64,000 nucleotides of DNA. Source: Hydrogenophaga sp. (GTDB lineage Bacteria; Pseudomonadota; Gammaproteobacteria; Burkholderiales; Burkholderiaceae_C). The translations under genes and the position numbers were made by a program. How positions within the stretch are numbered: the first letter of the stretch is position 1; each line of letters opens with the position of its first letter. Location of the stretch: positions 1 through 64,000 of the forward strand of contig JAABQG010000004.1 of assembly GCA_011391595.1 (NCBI GenBank). Direction: 5' to 3'. The notes beneath the pieces were generated by a model. That model was not told where the DNA came from and made no database searches. It saw nothing but the letters and a program-made list of their open reading frames with translations. Below are positions 1-8,656 of the stretch, piece by piece.

Positions 1-52
1 GTGCCGGTTTGGCACGGGGGGTGGCAGGTTTGCGGGCTTTGGGTTCGGTCAT
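1..52 (-). CDS. 5' end of an unidentified gene cut by the window edge
   Basis: An ATG at position 52 on the minus strand opens a frame that stays open to the window edge, giving 17 residues that begin MTEPKARKPATP. A purine-rich AAGGAAA lies about 8 nt upstream, a plausible ribosome binding site. The visible part is a basic, proline/alanine-rich leader with no recognisable domain, so no function is proposed. The region 53-187 between it and the next gene shows nothing else that I can support. Confidence 0.35.
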   Translation of the reverse strand, partial: MTEPKARKPATPRAKPA

Positions 53-187
53 GAAGCGTGTTTTCCTTGAATTCAGGGGGTCAAATCAGCCGCAGGAAGG
101 CTTGAGTGTGCGACCGGCAAAACCTCGACTTTGCGCCTGATGGCCTGCCTGCGGTTTGATGTTTGTCAAAACCTCGTCACTGATCCG

Positions 188-772
188 TCACACCGGCCAG
201 ACCACGCCGTTGTCGTTCAGGATGGCGTCCAGGGGCACGTCGTGGGGCTCGGGTTCAAACTCGTCCAGATAGCCCTGGATGTAGCCCAGGCCGACCGTGA
301 AGGGTCGGGGCTGCAACGCGGCCAGGGTGCGGTCATAAAAACCGCCGCCATAGCCCAGCCGGAAGCCACCGGGGCCGTAGCCCACACAGGGCACGAAGAG
401 CAGCGTGGGCACGATGATCTCGGTGTCCTTCGGCTTGGGGATGCCATAGGCGTCCTCTTCCATCGGACAGCCGGGGTACCAGGCATGGAAGGTCAGGGTC
501 TTGTGCTGCTTGTTGACCACGGGCAGGCCGATGCGGCGCAGCGCGGGCTCGTCGAGCAGTTCACCGTCTTCCTTCCAGCGGTGCAGCGCCGGCAGCGGAT
601 CAAACTCGCCCTTGATCGGCCAGTAGGCGCCAATCACCGTCTCGGGGCGCCCCACGAGCCAGATCCGCATCACACGCTGAAGGGTTTCTGCGCGGTCCAG
701 CCGGTCCGGAAGGTTCAGGCGTTGTTCAATAAGGGCCTTGCGAAGGGCGCTCTTTTCATCTGACTTGTCCAT
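188..772 (-). CDS. ygfA: 5-formyltetrahydrofolate cyclo-ligase
   Basis: This cytosolic enzyme converts 5-formyl-THF to 5,10-methenyl-THF using ATP and returns stored folate to the one-carbon pool. The 194-residue protein has the family length. It carries the hallmark segment GGFRLGYGGGFYDR at about residues 135-148, the Gly-rich loop that closes on substrate, preceded by PTLLFVPCVGYG. The start was set at the ATG at 772; a TTG at 787 would overlap the divergent lytic transglycosylase gene. Only 9 bp separate the two divergent starts, so the promoters must lie inside the neighbouring genes or overlap them. Confidence 0.93.
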   Translation of the reverse strand: MDKSDEKSALRKALIEQRLNLPDRLDRAETLQRVMRIWLVGRPETVIGAYWPIKGEFDPLPALHRWKEDGELLDEPALRRIGLPVVNKQHKTLTFHAWYPGCPMEEDAYGIPKPKDTEIIVPTLLFVPCVGYGPGGFRLGYGGGFYDRTLAALQPRPFTVGLGYIQGYLDEFEPEPHDVPLDAILNDNGVVWPV

Positions 773-781
773 AATCTCCAC

Positions 782-2896
782 ATGCAATTCACAAAGATTC
801 TGACATCACCGGGACTTCCCGTCCTGAAATCCCTGATTTGCGCCACCCTGGCGCTGGCTTTTTGCGTGCCGGCCTGGGCGCAGGGCAAGGGTGATGACGT
901 GCTGCTGGAGATGCAGCAGGCGTTCAAGAGAGGCGACAAGAAAAAGCTCACGACACTCTTGCCACAGGCGCGTGGCCATGCGCTGGAGCCTTGGGCAGCG
1001 TACTGGGAGCTCAAGGCCCGGCTGGGCGAGGCTTCTGCCCAGGAAGTGCAGGACTTCCTGACGCGCTACGCCGGCACCTACCAGGAAGACCGGCTGCGCA
1101 ATGACTGGCTGCTCCTGCTGGGCCAGCGCCGCGACTGGGCCAATTTTGCCGCCGAGTACCCCAATTACCGGATGGGCGACGACCGCGAGGTGCGCTGCTA
1201 CGCCCTGTTGGTCGAACACCTGAAGAACCCGGTTCTCGACGCGCGCCTTTCGGACGAGGTGCGCAAGAACTGGTACGCGCAGCGCGACGCCGACGATGGC
1301 TGCACCGCTGCGGCCGACCGCCTCGTCGGCAGCCAGAACCTCACGCCGATGGACGTCTGGCGCAAGGCGCGACTGGCCACCGAGGCCAATCGGCCGCGTG
1401 CCGCCCGCGACGCGGTGCAGATCGTTGCCCCGCAGGCGGTGGGCATGGTGACCGACCTGAACGCGAATCCGGCGAATTTCCTGTCGCACAAATACCTGGC
1501 CGTGCGCACCGTCCGCAAGGAAATCATCACCCTGGCGCTGATCAAGCTGGCCACCAGCGACGTCGATGCCGCGATCGAGCAACTGAACAGCAAATGGGCG
1601 CTTCAGCTCACGGCGGAAGAGCGCAATTGGGTGTGGGGAGTGATCGGCAAGCAGGCCGCCACCCGGCTTTCGGACGCTGCGACCGGCTATTACGCCAACG
1701 TCACCAGGGACACTGACCTCAACGACGAAATGCTGGCCTGGAAGGTTCGCGCCGCCTTGCGCCAGGGCCAGTGGAAGACCGTGCTGGCAACCACCCGCGC
1801 GATGGGTGAGGAAGGGCGCGCCGACCCGACCTGGGTTTACTGGCGCGCGCGCGCCCTGCTGGCCGGCGTGCCGGTGGCAGAGCGTGTCCTGTTGGAGCCC
1901 GGCCCGGCGGCCACGCCCGCGGACGCCGCCTCTGCCACGCCCACCGCCACACCCCTTGTGACGCCGTCATCGCGCCATCGCGGCGAACTCCAGGAGGCGC
2001 GCCAGCTGCTGGAGTCCATCGCTTCGGTGCACGGCTTCTACCAGAAGCTCGCGATGGAGGAGCTGGGCCAGCGCATCACTGCGCCGTCGCGGCCCGCCGT
2101 ACTCACTGCCGCCGAGAAAGACGCGGCGCGACAGAACGCAGGACTTGCCCGCGCCCTGTATGCCGTTCGCATCGGCCTGCGCCCGGATGGCGTGCGGGAA
2201 TGGAACTACAGCACCAACCTGCACACCAAAGGAGGCATGAGCGACCGAGACCTTCTGGCCGCCGCCGACCTGGCCTGCCAGAACGAGGTCTGGGACCGCT
2301 GCATCAACACCAGCGAGCGCACCAGGTCGTTCATCGACCTTGAGCAGCGTTTTCCCATGCCCTTCCGCGACGCGGTGGTCAAGCGCAGCCGCGAGATCAA
2401 CCTCGACCCGGCCTACGTCTATGGTCTGATCCGCCAGGAGAGCCGCTTCATCATGGACGCGCGCTCGCACGTGGGCGCGTCGGGCCTCATGCAGGTCATG
2501 CCCGCGACGGCGCGCTGGACCGCCAAGAAGATCGGCATGGCCAGCTTCACGCCCGACCAGATCAATGACCGCGACACCAACATCGCCATTGGCACCGGCT
2601 ATCTGAAGCTGGTGCTCGACGACTTCGGCGGCTCGATGCCACTGGCCGCCGCCGCCTACAACGCCGGCCCCGGACGGCCCCGCAACTGGCGCAACGGCCC
2701 CACCATGGAAGCCGCGATCTGGGCCGAGAACGTGCCTTTCAACGAAACACGGGACTACGTCAAGAAGGTCCTGGCCAACACCACCAGCTACGCGGCCATC
2801 CTGACCGGCCAGCCCCAGTCACTCAAGACTCGCCTGGGCATGGTGGGCCCCCGCGATGCAGGCTTGGCACAGGCCGAAAACCGGGATCTGCCTTGA
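782..2896 (+). CDS. slt: soluble lytic murein transglycosylase (Slt family)
   Basis: This is a periplasmic muramidase-like enzyme that cleaves the MurNAc-GlcNAc bond to give 1,6-anhydro ends during wall turnover. Residues 1-34 form a signal peptide ending at AWAQ. A long alpha-superhelical region covers about residues 40-520 with a low-complexity Ala/Thr/Pro insert near 385-400. The C-terminal SLT domain follows. The catalytic glutamate is Glu553 in GLIRQESRF, followed by GASGLMQVMPATA, both diagnostic. Total length, 704 residues, fits the Slt70 group. The start has no strong Shine-Dalgarno, but the signal peptide supports it. Confidence 0.93.
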   Translation: MQFTKILTSPGLPVLKSLICATLALAFCVPAWAQGKGDDVLLEMQQAFKRGDKKKLTTLLPQARGHALEPWAAYWELKARLGEASAQEVQDFLTRYAGTYQEDRLRNDWLLLLGQRRDWANFAAEYPNYRMGDDREVRCYALLVEHLKNPVLDARLSDEVRKNWYAQRDADDGCTAAADRLVGSQNLTPMDVWRKARLATEANRPRAARDAVQIVAPQAVGMVTDLNANPANFLSHKYLAVRTVRKEIITLALIKLATSDVDAAIEQLNSKWALQLTAEERNWVWGVIGKQAATRLSDAATGYYANVTRDTDLNDEMLAWKVRAALRQGQWKTVLATTRAMGEEGRADPTWVYWRARALLAGVPVAERVLLEPGPAATPADAASATPTATPLVTPSSRHRGELQEARQLLESIASVHGFYQKLAMEELGQRITAPSRPAVLTAAEKDAARQNAGLARALYAVRIGLRPDGVREWNYSTNLHTKGGMSDRDLLAAADLACQNEVWDRCINTSERTRSFIDLEQRFPMPFRDAVVKRSREINLDPAYVYGLIRQESRFIMDARSHVGASGLMQVMPATARWTAKKIGMASFTPDQINDRDTNIAIGTGYLKLVLDDFGGSMPLAAAAYNAGPGRPRNWRNGPTMEAAIWAENVPFNETRDYVKKVLANTTSYAAILTGQPQSLKTRLGMVGPRDAGLAQAENRDLP

Positions 2897-2908
2897 CAAA
2901 GGACTGGC

Positions 2909-4519
2909 TCACTCCCCCCATGGCAACATCAGCGTCACCATCGACAGCTTGGCAAATTCCGGTTCGAATTCGTCGATGATGGCCTGCGGGTCCGGGCAGA
3001 GCTGGCTGTCCGAGATCACGCCGAACTGCACGCCGCCGCCGTAGCTCAGGATGGACACGCCCAAGCCGACGTCGCCCGACTGCGGCACCCAGGCCAGGCT
3101 TTGCTCCAGCGTGGCGCCGCAGAACTTGAGCTTCTCGCGCGGGCCCGGCACATTGGTCATCACCGCCGTGGTCTTCTTGCTGAACAAGTTGAGCATCGCG
3201 TCCTGTGCCGGCTTGGCCAGCATCCCGGCCACGGCCAGCAGGCCATAGGCCATCAGCGGTTGGGTCCCGCCCTTGAGGCCCTGCATGCGCCGGCGCACCT
3301 CGTACACGCGCTCGATGGGATTGTCGATGCCGATTGGCAGCACCAGCGGCGCCAGGCCGAAATGGTTGCCGAGCTTCCAGGCGTCCTGGATCGGCCGCAG
3401 GTTGACCGGAATCATGGCGCGGATCTCCTTGCCCTTCACGCTGTCGCCCTTGGCTTTAAGGTATTCACCGATGGCCCCTGCCACGCAACTGAGCAGCACA
3501 TCGTTGACCGAGCAGTTCAGCGCCTTGCCCACGGCCTTGACCTCGTCCAGCGGTATCGGCTGGCACCAGGCCACGCGCTTGGCGGTGCCCGCCTTGCCCT
3601 TGAGCCGGGTCTTTGAATCGTCGGTCATCAGCGCCAGCGCCGCGGCGTCGCCGAGCACGTGGTAAGCGATCTTGGCCAGGTCCGCCGAACCGCTGACCCC
3701 CTTGCCTGGCTCGCGCAAGAGGTGCAGCGACGCCGCCGCACCCTCGCCCGCGGCATCGAGCGCCTTCACGGCGATGTGGGCCAGCGGCTCGACCAGGTTG
3801 TGGGCGACCCAGTCCTCGGCGCTCTCCGTTGCCTGCGAAGGCGCGCGGACAGGCGGCTCGGCGCCGCCGTCGACCAGCGACATCGTCACCGCGATCAGCG
3901 CGATGCCGTCGGCGATGCAATGATGAATGCGCACGATCAGCACGCTGGCCGGCTTCCCGTCTTCATCGCGGTAGTTCTCGACCAGGTGCATCTTCCACAG
4001 CGGCCGGAATGGATCCAGCGGCTCCACGGCCAGGCGGCCCACCAGGTCCTGCAAGGCGGCTTTCTCCGCACCCCTGGCGACCCTGGGAAGTCTTTCCCGG
4101 ACCACATGTTTGTAAATATCGAAGCCGGCGTCCTCAACCCAGTTGGCGCCTGTCGCATCTTCGACCACCTTCTGGTGGAACCGTGGGTATTTCAGCATGC
4201 GCTCCCGGATCCGCTGACAGACCACTTCATAGTTCACGCTCGGCTTGAGGATCCAGAAGCCGACGATCATCATCAGGTTGCTGGGAGAGTCCATGCGCAA
4301 CCACGCCCGGTCCACGCGGCTCATGCGCTCGCCATGAAGGCCCATCACGCCGCCGGCCGTTTTTGAAACGTTGTCCTGCATCAACCTCGCAAAATGCAAG
4401 GCCGCGTCAGTGGCCGCCGCGCCGACTTGTCTGGCCAATACCCGCAGCGAATCGTCAGTTTCACCGGTCGGACGGGTGGTTTTTCGGCCCTGCGGGGTCT
4501 TGACGATACGTGTCACCAT
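2909..4519 (-). CDS. wax ester synthase / diacylglycerol O-acyltransferase (WS/DGAT)
   Basis: The family transfers acyl groups from acyl-CoA to long-chain alcohols or diacylglycerol to make wax esters or triacylglycerol. The 536-residue protein has the catalytic HHxxxDG motif as HHCIADG at residues 199-205. Family landmarks around it are DPFRPLWKMHLVE before it and VNDVLLSCVAGAIGEYL and MTNVPGPREKL in the C-terminal half. The ATG at 4519 was chosen over an upstream frame because the extra 36 residues would overlap the divergent promoter region. It lies head-to-head with an acyl-CoA-binding protein gene, which fits a role in acyl-CoA channelling. Which product it makes cannot be read from sequence. 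Confidence 0.88.
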   Translation of the reverse strand: MVTRIVKTPQGRKTTRPTGETDDSLRVLARQVGAAATDAALHFARLMQDNVSKTAGGVMGLHGERMSRVDRAWLRMDSPSNLMMIVGFWILKPSVNYEVVCQRIRERMLKYPRFHQKVVEDATGANWVEDAGFDIYKHVVRERLPRVARGAEKAALQDLVGRLAVEPLDPFRPLWKMHLVENYRDEDGKPASVLIVRIHHCIADGIALIAVTMSLVDGGAEPPVRAPSQATESAEDWVAHNLVEPLAHIAVKALDAAGEGAAASLHLLREPGKGVSGSADLAKIAYHVLGDAAALALMTDDSKTRLKGKAGTAKRVAWCQPIPLDEVKAVGKALNCSVNDVLLSCVAGAIGEYLKAKGDSVKGKEIRAMIPVNLRPIQDAWKLGNHFGLAPLVLPIGIDNPIERVYEVRRRMQGLKGGTQPLMAYGLLAVAGMLAKPAQDAMLNLFSKKTTAVMTNVPGPREKLKFCGATLEQSLAWVPQSGDVGLGVSILSYGGGVQFGVISDSQLCPDPQAIIDEFEPEFAKLSMVTLMLPWGE

Positions 4520-4641
4520 GGTATTTTCGCCATTCGTTTGAAAAATGCCGCTATTCTCTCCCGGCGGCAGGCCGCAAGGTATGAAAATATGATGCGAGCC
4601 ATCCGAGACCGATTTTCCCTGACCCAACCACGGAGCACACC

Positions 4642-4896
4642 ATGGCCACCCTGAAAGCCAAATTCGAAGCCGCTGTCGCCAATTCCAAGAACCTGAGCGA
4701 GCGCCCCGACAACGCCACCCTGCTACAGCTGTACGCGCTGTACAAGCAGGGCACGGCAGGCGACAACGAAGACAAGAAGCCCGGCTTCACCGACATGGTC
4801 GGCCGCGCCAAATGGGACGCCTGGAACAAGCTCAAAGGCACGTCCGAGAAGGACGCCATGCAGCAGTACATCGACCTGATCGAATCACTGAGCTGA
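4642..4896 (+). CDS. acyl-CoA-binding protein
   Basis: This small cytosolic four-helix protein binds long-chain acyl-CoA esters and acts as a buffer and donor pool. At 84 residues it has the usual size. The family signature is clear: LLQLYALYKQGTAGDN, then KPGFTDMVGRAKWDAWNKLKG, which contains the YALYKQ and KWDAW ligand-contact segments. The protein lacks a signal peptide. It is transcribed divergently from the WS/DGAT gene across a gap of about 120 bp that probably holds both promoters. The pairing suggests that it feeds acyl-CoA to the acyltransferase; this is an inference from position. Confidence 0.93.
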   Translation: MATLKAKFEAAVANSKNLSERPDNATLLQLYALYKQGTAGDNEDKKPGFTDMVGRAKWDAWNKLKGTSEKDAMQQYIDLIESLS

Positions 4897-4970
4897 AGCC
4901 GCGAGGTGAACGGGTCCCTTGTGGCGACCTTCGCGCGCTGCGCTTGCGCGGTCGGCTCAGGCGTCGGACT

Positions 4971-5363
4971 TCAAGCGGGCTCGGAAATTTCGATCAGGTT
5001 CAGGTCAGGGTCGCGCACATAGACCGAGCGGATCTTTTGCGTCGCACCGGTGCGCAGCACCGGGCCTTCAATGATTGACCAGCCCGCGGCATTCAGGTTT
5101 TCGATGACCTGCGCCAGCGGCACACTGGCGATGAAGCACAGATCGAGCGCGCCCGGCACCGGCAGGTGCGCCTTGGGCTCGAACTCCCGACCGCGCACAT
5201 GCAGATTGATCTTCTGGTGGCCGAATTTGAAGGCCTTGCGCTCCACCGGGGGCGTGCCGCCGACAAAACTCTCCAGCGTCATGCCCAGCACGCGGGTGTA
5301 GAAGTCGACACAGGCGGCTTCGTCGAAGGTGGTGAGGACGAGGTGGTCGAGGTGGTCGATCAT
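4971..5363 (-). CDS. VOC (glyoxalase/bleomycin-resistance) family protein
   Basis: This 130-residue single-domain protein has the vicinal oxygen chelate fold. It opens with IDHLDHLVLTTFDEAACVDFYTRVLGM, the first beta-alpha-beta-beta-beta unit with a metal-ligand histidine, and ends with RDPDLNLIEISEP, which carries the terminal Glu ligand. The family includes dioxygenases, epimerases and glyoxalases, so the reaction is unknown. Its ATG overlaps the TGA of the HMG-CoA lyase gene (ATGA), so translation is likely coupled. A dispersed GC-rich repeat sits 8 nt upstream of its start. Confidence 0.85.
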   Translation of the reverse strand: MIDHLDHLVLTTFDEAACVDFYTRVLGMTLESFVGGTPPVERKAFKFGHQKINLHVRGREFEPKAHLPVPGALDLCFIASVPLAQVIENLNAAGWSIIEGPVLRTGATQKIRSVYVRDPDLNLIEISEPA

Positions 5364-6379
5364 GATGACTTGACCCCCACGCTTGTCACTTCGTGTACTG
5401 CGCTGCCCCCCGAGGGGGCCTTCGCGCCTATGGGCGGCCTTTCGGCGCTCAACTCCTTGAGTTCGGCCACGCCGGCGGGGGCCGGATGCAGGTCCGTGAT
5501 GCGCCCGGCCTTGGCCACCTGCCCAGGCACCTCGTGCCCGACGATCTCGGGCATTCGGCGCGCCACGGCCAGCAGGCGCGCCAGATCGATGCCCGTGTCA
5601 AACCCCATGGCGTCGAGCATGTGGATGGCGTCCTCGCTGCTGATGTTGCCGCTGGCGCCCGGCGCGTACGGGCAGCCGCCCAGACCACCGAGCGAGCCGT
5701 CGAAGCGTGTGATGCCGCCCTGCACCGCCGCCAGGACATTGGCCAGCCCCATGCCGCGCGTGTTGTGGAAGTGCAGGGTGAGCTGCAGCACGGTGAACTC
5801 CTGTTGCAGGGCCTCGACCATGCGCGCCACCTGTGCCGGGTGCGCCATGCCGGTGGTGTCGCAGATCGTCAGCCCGCGCACGCCCAGGTCGGCAAAGCGC
5901 CGTGCAAAACCCAGCACGACGTCCAGCGGTACGTCACCCTCCATCGGGCAGCCGAAGCACGTGGACAGAGACACATTGATCGGCGTTCGACCATCGACGA
6001 CACGGACCACCTCGGCCAGCGCGGCGAAGCTCTGCTCGCGCGGCATGCGCAGGTTGGCCAGGTTGTGCGTCTCCGACGTGGACATGACGAGGTTCAGCTC
6101 GTCCGCCTTCGACTCCAGCGCCCGCTCCGCCCCCCGGAGGTTGGGCACCAGTACCGTGTACTCGACGCCACGCACGCGCCGGATGCGCCCCATCACCTCC
6201 TCGGCGTCGCGCAGCATCGGGATGGCCTTGGGCGAAGTGAACGAGGTCGCTTCGATCTTGGCGTACCCGCACAGGCTGAGCTCGTCGATCAACGCCACCT
6301 TGACATCGGTGGGGATGAAGGTGGGCTCGATCTGGAATCCGTCGCGGGTGGCGACTTCGTTGAAATAGATGCGGGTCAT
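5360..6379 (-). CDS. mvaB: hydroxymethylglutaryl-CoA lyase
   Basis: The enzyme splits HMG-CoA into acetoacetate and acetyl-CoA, the last step of leucine degradation. The 339-residue protein shows the family N-terminus EVATRDGFQIE (metal-binding Arg-Asp; canonical proteins have RDGLQNE). It also has the active-site loop GLGGCPYAPGASGN with the catalytic cysteine. The ATG at 6379 begins MTRIYFNEV; a 9-residue upstream extension is less likely. The last 16 or so sense codons before the stop are contributed by a dispersed GC-rich repeat, adding a tail (APSGGSAVHEVTSVG) foreign to the family. It overlaps the VOC gene by 4 nt. The next gene upstream, a CoA-transferase, is co-directional. Confidence 0.9.
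   Translation of the reverse strand: MTRIYFNEVATRDGFQIEPTFIPTDVKVALIDELSLCGYAKIEATSFTSPKAIPMLRDAEEVMGRIRRVRGVEYTVLVPNLRGAERALESKADELNLVMSTSETHNLANLRMPREQSFAALAEVVRVVDGRTPINVSLSTCFGCPMEGDVPLDVVLGFARRFADLGVRGLTICDTTGMAHPAQVARMVEALQQEFTVLQLTLHFHNTRGMGLANVLAAVQGGITRFDGSLGGLGGCPYAPGASGNISSEDAIHMLDAMGFDTGIDLARLLAVARRMPEIVGHEVPGQVAKAGRITDLHPAPAGVAELKELSAERPPIGAKAPSGGSAVHEVTSVGVKSS
5372..5420 (-). repeat. dispersed GC-rich repeat, copy A (inside the 3' end of mvaB)
   Basis: This 49-nt unit reads on the minus strand as GGCCCCCTCGGGGGG followed by CAGCGCAGTACACGAAG and a GTGGGGG end. It differs from copy B (24688-24736) at about 4 of 49 positions, and a more diverged copy C lies at 33814-33862. Its first 15 bases can fold into a short C/G hairpin. 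It is read in frame as the C-terminal tail of HMG-CoA lyase and ends 8 nt before the next start codon. I recall similar units as common in Comamonadaceae, but have not checked. Confidence 0.8.
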
Positions 6380-6412
6380 GAAGATGTGTCTCTGGAAGCA
6401 ATACAAGCCTGT

Positions 6413-7648
6413 TCAGGCGCTGGCCACGATGCCCTGGTCCTTGAGCGCCTGGATCTGCGCGGGCGTGAGCCCGATGTCGCGCAGCACGGCGTCGGTATCC
6501 TGCCCGATGACCGGTGCGTTGCGGCGGTGGCCGCCGGGCGTGCGCGAGAGCTTGGGAGTGATACCGGGCACCGCAAGATCGGTGCCGTCGTCCATGTGCA
6601 CGCGGTCGATCATGCCGCGCGCCTGGTAATGCGGGTCTGCGGCGATGTCGGCCACGGTGTAGATGCGTCCGGCCGGTACGGCGGCGGCGTCCAGCGCCGC
6701 CAGCACCTCGTCCACCTTGCGCTGCGCGGCCCAGGTGCCAATCGCCGAATCAATTTCGGCCACCCGCGCCACGCGGCCTGCGTTGTCGGCCAGCGCAGGA
6801 TCGCGGCCCAGATCTTCCCGACCGATCACCGCCGTCAGCCGCTTGAAGATGCTGTCGCCATTGCCGGCGATCAGCGCGTAGCCGCCGTCGCTGCAGCGGT
6901 AGGCATTGCTCGGCGCGATGCCGGGCAGCGCGCTGCCGGCCGGCTCGCGCACGGCGCCGAACGCGCTGTACTCGGGCAGCAGGCTTTCCATGCAGTTGAA
7001 GACCGCCTCGTACAGCGCCACGTCGATCACCTGGCCTTGCCCGCTGGTGTGGCGCTCCTGCAGCGCCAGCAGGATGCCGATCACGCCGTGCAGCGCGGCC
7101 AGCGTGTCGCCAATGCTCACGCCCACGCGCACCGGCACACGCCCGGGCTCGGCGGTCAAGTGGCGCAGGCCGCTCATGGCCTCGGCCACGACACCGAAAC
7201 CGGGCTTGTCGCGGTAGGGGCCGGTCTGTCCGTAGCCGCTGATGCGCAGCATGATCAGGCGCGGGTTGAGTTTCAGCAGTTCGTCCGGCCCGAGCCCCCA
7301 GCCTTCCATCGCGCCGGGGCGGAAGTTCTCGATCAGGACATCGGCGTCTGCCGCGAGGCGGCGCACGATGTCCTGCGCAGCCGGGTCTTTCAGGTCCAGC
7401 GCCACGGATCGCTTGTTGCGCGCCTGCACTTGCCACCAGACCGAGGTGCCGTCCTTGAGCAGCCGCCACTTGCGCAGCGGGTCGCCCGCGCCCGGGGGTT
7501 CAATCTTGACGACGTCGGCGCCAAAGTCCGCCAGTGTCTTGGCCGCGAAAGGACCGGCGATCAGCTGGCCGAGTTCGAGGACCTTGAGACCAGAAAGCGG
7601 CCCGGTTGCGGCGGAAAGGGACGGATCAGCGCGGGTAAGGGGTTGCAT
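6413..7648 (-). CDS. CaiB/BaiF family (family III) CoA-transferase
   Basis: Family III transferases move CoA between carboxylic acids through an aspartyl-CoA intermediate. The 411-residue protein has the N-terminal signature LSGLKVLELGQLIAGPFAAKTLADFGADVVKIEPP and GDPLRKWR, then NKRSVALDLK and the FRPGAMEGWGLG stretch that follow in this family. The ATG at 7648 was preferred over a TTG at 7678. The gene is co-directional with HMG-CoA lyase 33 bp downstream and with a LysR regulator 37 bp upstream. Its acid substrate cannot be told from sequence; the context suggests a branched or hydroxy acid entering the HMG-CoA route. Confidence 0.88.
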   Translation of the reverse strand: MQPLTRADPSLSAATGPLSGLKVLELGQLIAGPFAAKTLADFGADVVKIEPPGAGDPLRKWRLLKDGTSVWWQVQARNKRSVALDLKDPAAQDIVRRLAADADVLIENFRPGAMEGWGLGPDELLKLNPRLIMLRISGYGQTGPYRDKPGFGVVAEAMSGLRHLTAEPGRVPVRVGVSIGDTLAALHGVIGILLALQERHTSGQGQVIDVALYEAVFNCMESLLPEYSAFGAVREPAGSALPGIAPSNAYRCSDGGYALIAGNGDSIFKRLTAVIGREDLGRDPALADNAGRVARVAEIDSAIGTWAAQRKVDEVLAALDAAAVPAGRIYTVADIAADPHYQARGMIDRVHMDDGTDLAVPGITPKLSRTPGGHRRNAPVIGQDTDAVLRDIGLTPAQIQALKDQGIVASA

Positions 7649-7685
7649 GGGGGTCGAGTGTGCCGCGCGCCCGCCCAAGCGTCCA

Positions 7686-8615
7686 TTACCGTTTGCGGGG
7701 CGGAGGCTTCGCGGTTGGCGAAGGCTCGACCATGAAGCTCACCAGCGAGGCCACGCCAGCATCCTCCAGCCCTGCAGGCGTGGCGACTATCAAACGCCGC
7801 CGGGCCCAGTCATCGGCCAGCGGCCGGGAGGCAAGCTTCATGGCGCGCACGATGGGCAGGGCCGCCGCCGCGGGCAGCACCGCAATGCCCAGACCCGAGG
7901 CCACAAGATGGCACACCGCGTCGAAGCTGCGAACTTGCATGCGCAAGCGCAATGGCTTGCCAGCCGCCAGAGCGGTTTGCTGCTGCTTTTGCAGCATGGC
8001 GGCGCCGGCATTGAGGCTGATCCAGTCTTCGTCCAGTGCCTCGGCGAACGGCAGCGGCGTGGTGCCAGCGGCCAGCGCATGGTCGCGCGGCAGCACCAGC
8101 ACCAGTTCGTCGTGGCGAAACACTTGCGTCACCAGGCCCGTCACGTCCGGCCCCTCGACAAACACGCCCAGGTCGGCCCGCCCCTCGCGCAATGTCGCCA
8201 CCACGGCCTCCGACACCTGCTCCTCAAGGTCCACACGCAGCTGCGGGTGTAGCGCGGCGTAGCGCGCCAGCAATGGCGGCAGGAACTGGTTGATGGCTGC
8301 GGTGCTGGCACACAGGCGGATGTGTCGGGCAATGCCCTGGCGCAGGTCGGCCAGTTCCGCGTCCATCTGCTCCAGCGACTGCAGCAGCGCGAGCCCGTGC
8401 TTGACGAACACGCGACCTGCCGCCGTGGGCAACAGGCCCCGGGCGTGGCGCTCGAACAGCGGACTGCCCAGCGACTCTTCCAGTTCCCGGATGCGGCGGC
8501 TGGCGGCTGCCAGTGCCAGGTGGGCCTCGCGCGCGGCGCCGGTCAGGCTGCCGGTCTGCGCGCAGGCCACGGCCAGACGAACAGACACGAAGTCAAAACG
8601 GGCGAGGTTCACCAT
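7686..8615 (-). CDS. LysR-family transcriptional regulator
   Basis: This 309-residue regulator has an N-terminal winged helix-turn-helix at about residues 7-65, including GSLTGAAREAHLALAAASRRIRELE and LFERHARGLLPTAAG. A periplasmic-binding-like effector domain follows from about residue 90. LysR genes usually face their targets; this one lies in tandem just upstream of the CoA-transferase on the same strand. It may therefore be autoregulated with the CoA-transferase and mvaB as part of one transcript. The effector is unknown. Confidence 0.9.
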   Translation of the reverse strand: MVNLARFDFVSVRLAVACAQTGSLTGAAREAHLALAAASRRIRELEESLGSPLFERHARGLLPTAAGRVFVKHGLALLQSLEQMDAELADLRQGIARHIRLCASTAAINQFLPPLLARYAALHPQLRVDLEEQVSEAVVATLREGRADLGVFVEGPDVTGLVTQVFRHDELVLVLPRDHALAAGTTPLPFAEALDEDWISLNAGAAMLQKQQQTALAAGKPLRLRMQVRSFDAVCHLVASGLGIAVLPAAAALPIVRAMKLASRPLADDWARRRLIVATPAGLEDAGVASLVSFMVEPSPTAKPPPRKR

Positions 8616-8656
8616 GCGACGATGCCAGCGTCAAGGGGAAGCCGCAAAGCATGGCT

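Noticed and set aside
5393-7735. A 780-codon open frame on the plus strand
   Set aside because: It covers HMG-CoA lyase and the CoA-transferase on the other strand, both with clear family motifs; the product looks like shadow translation.
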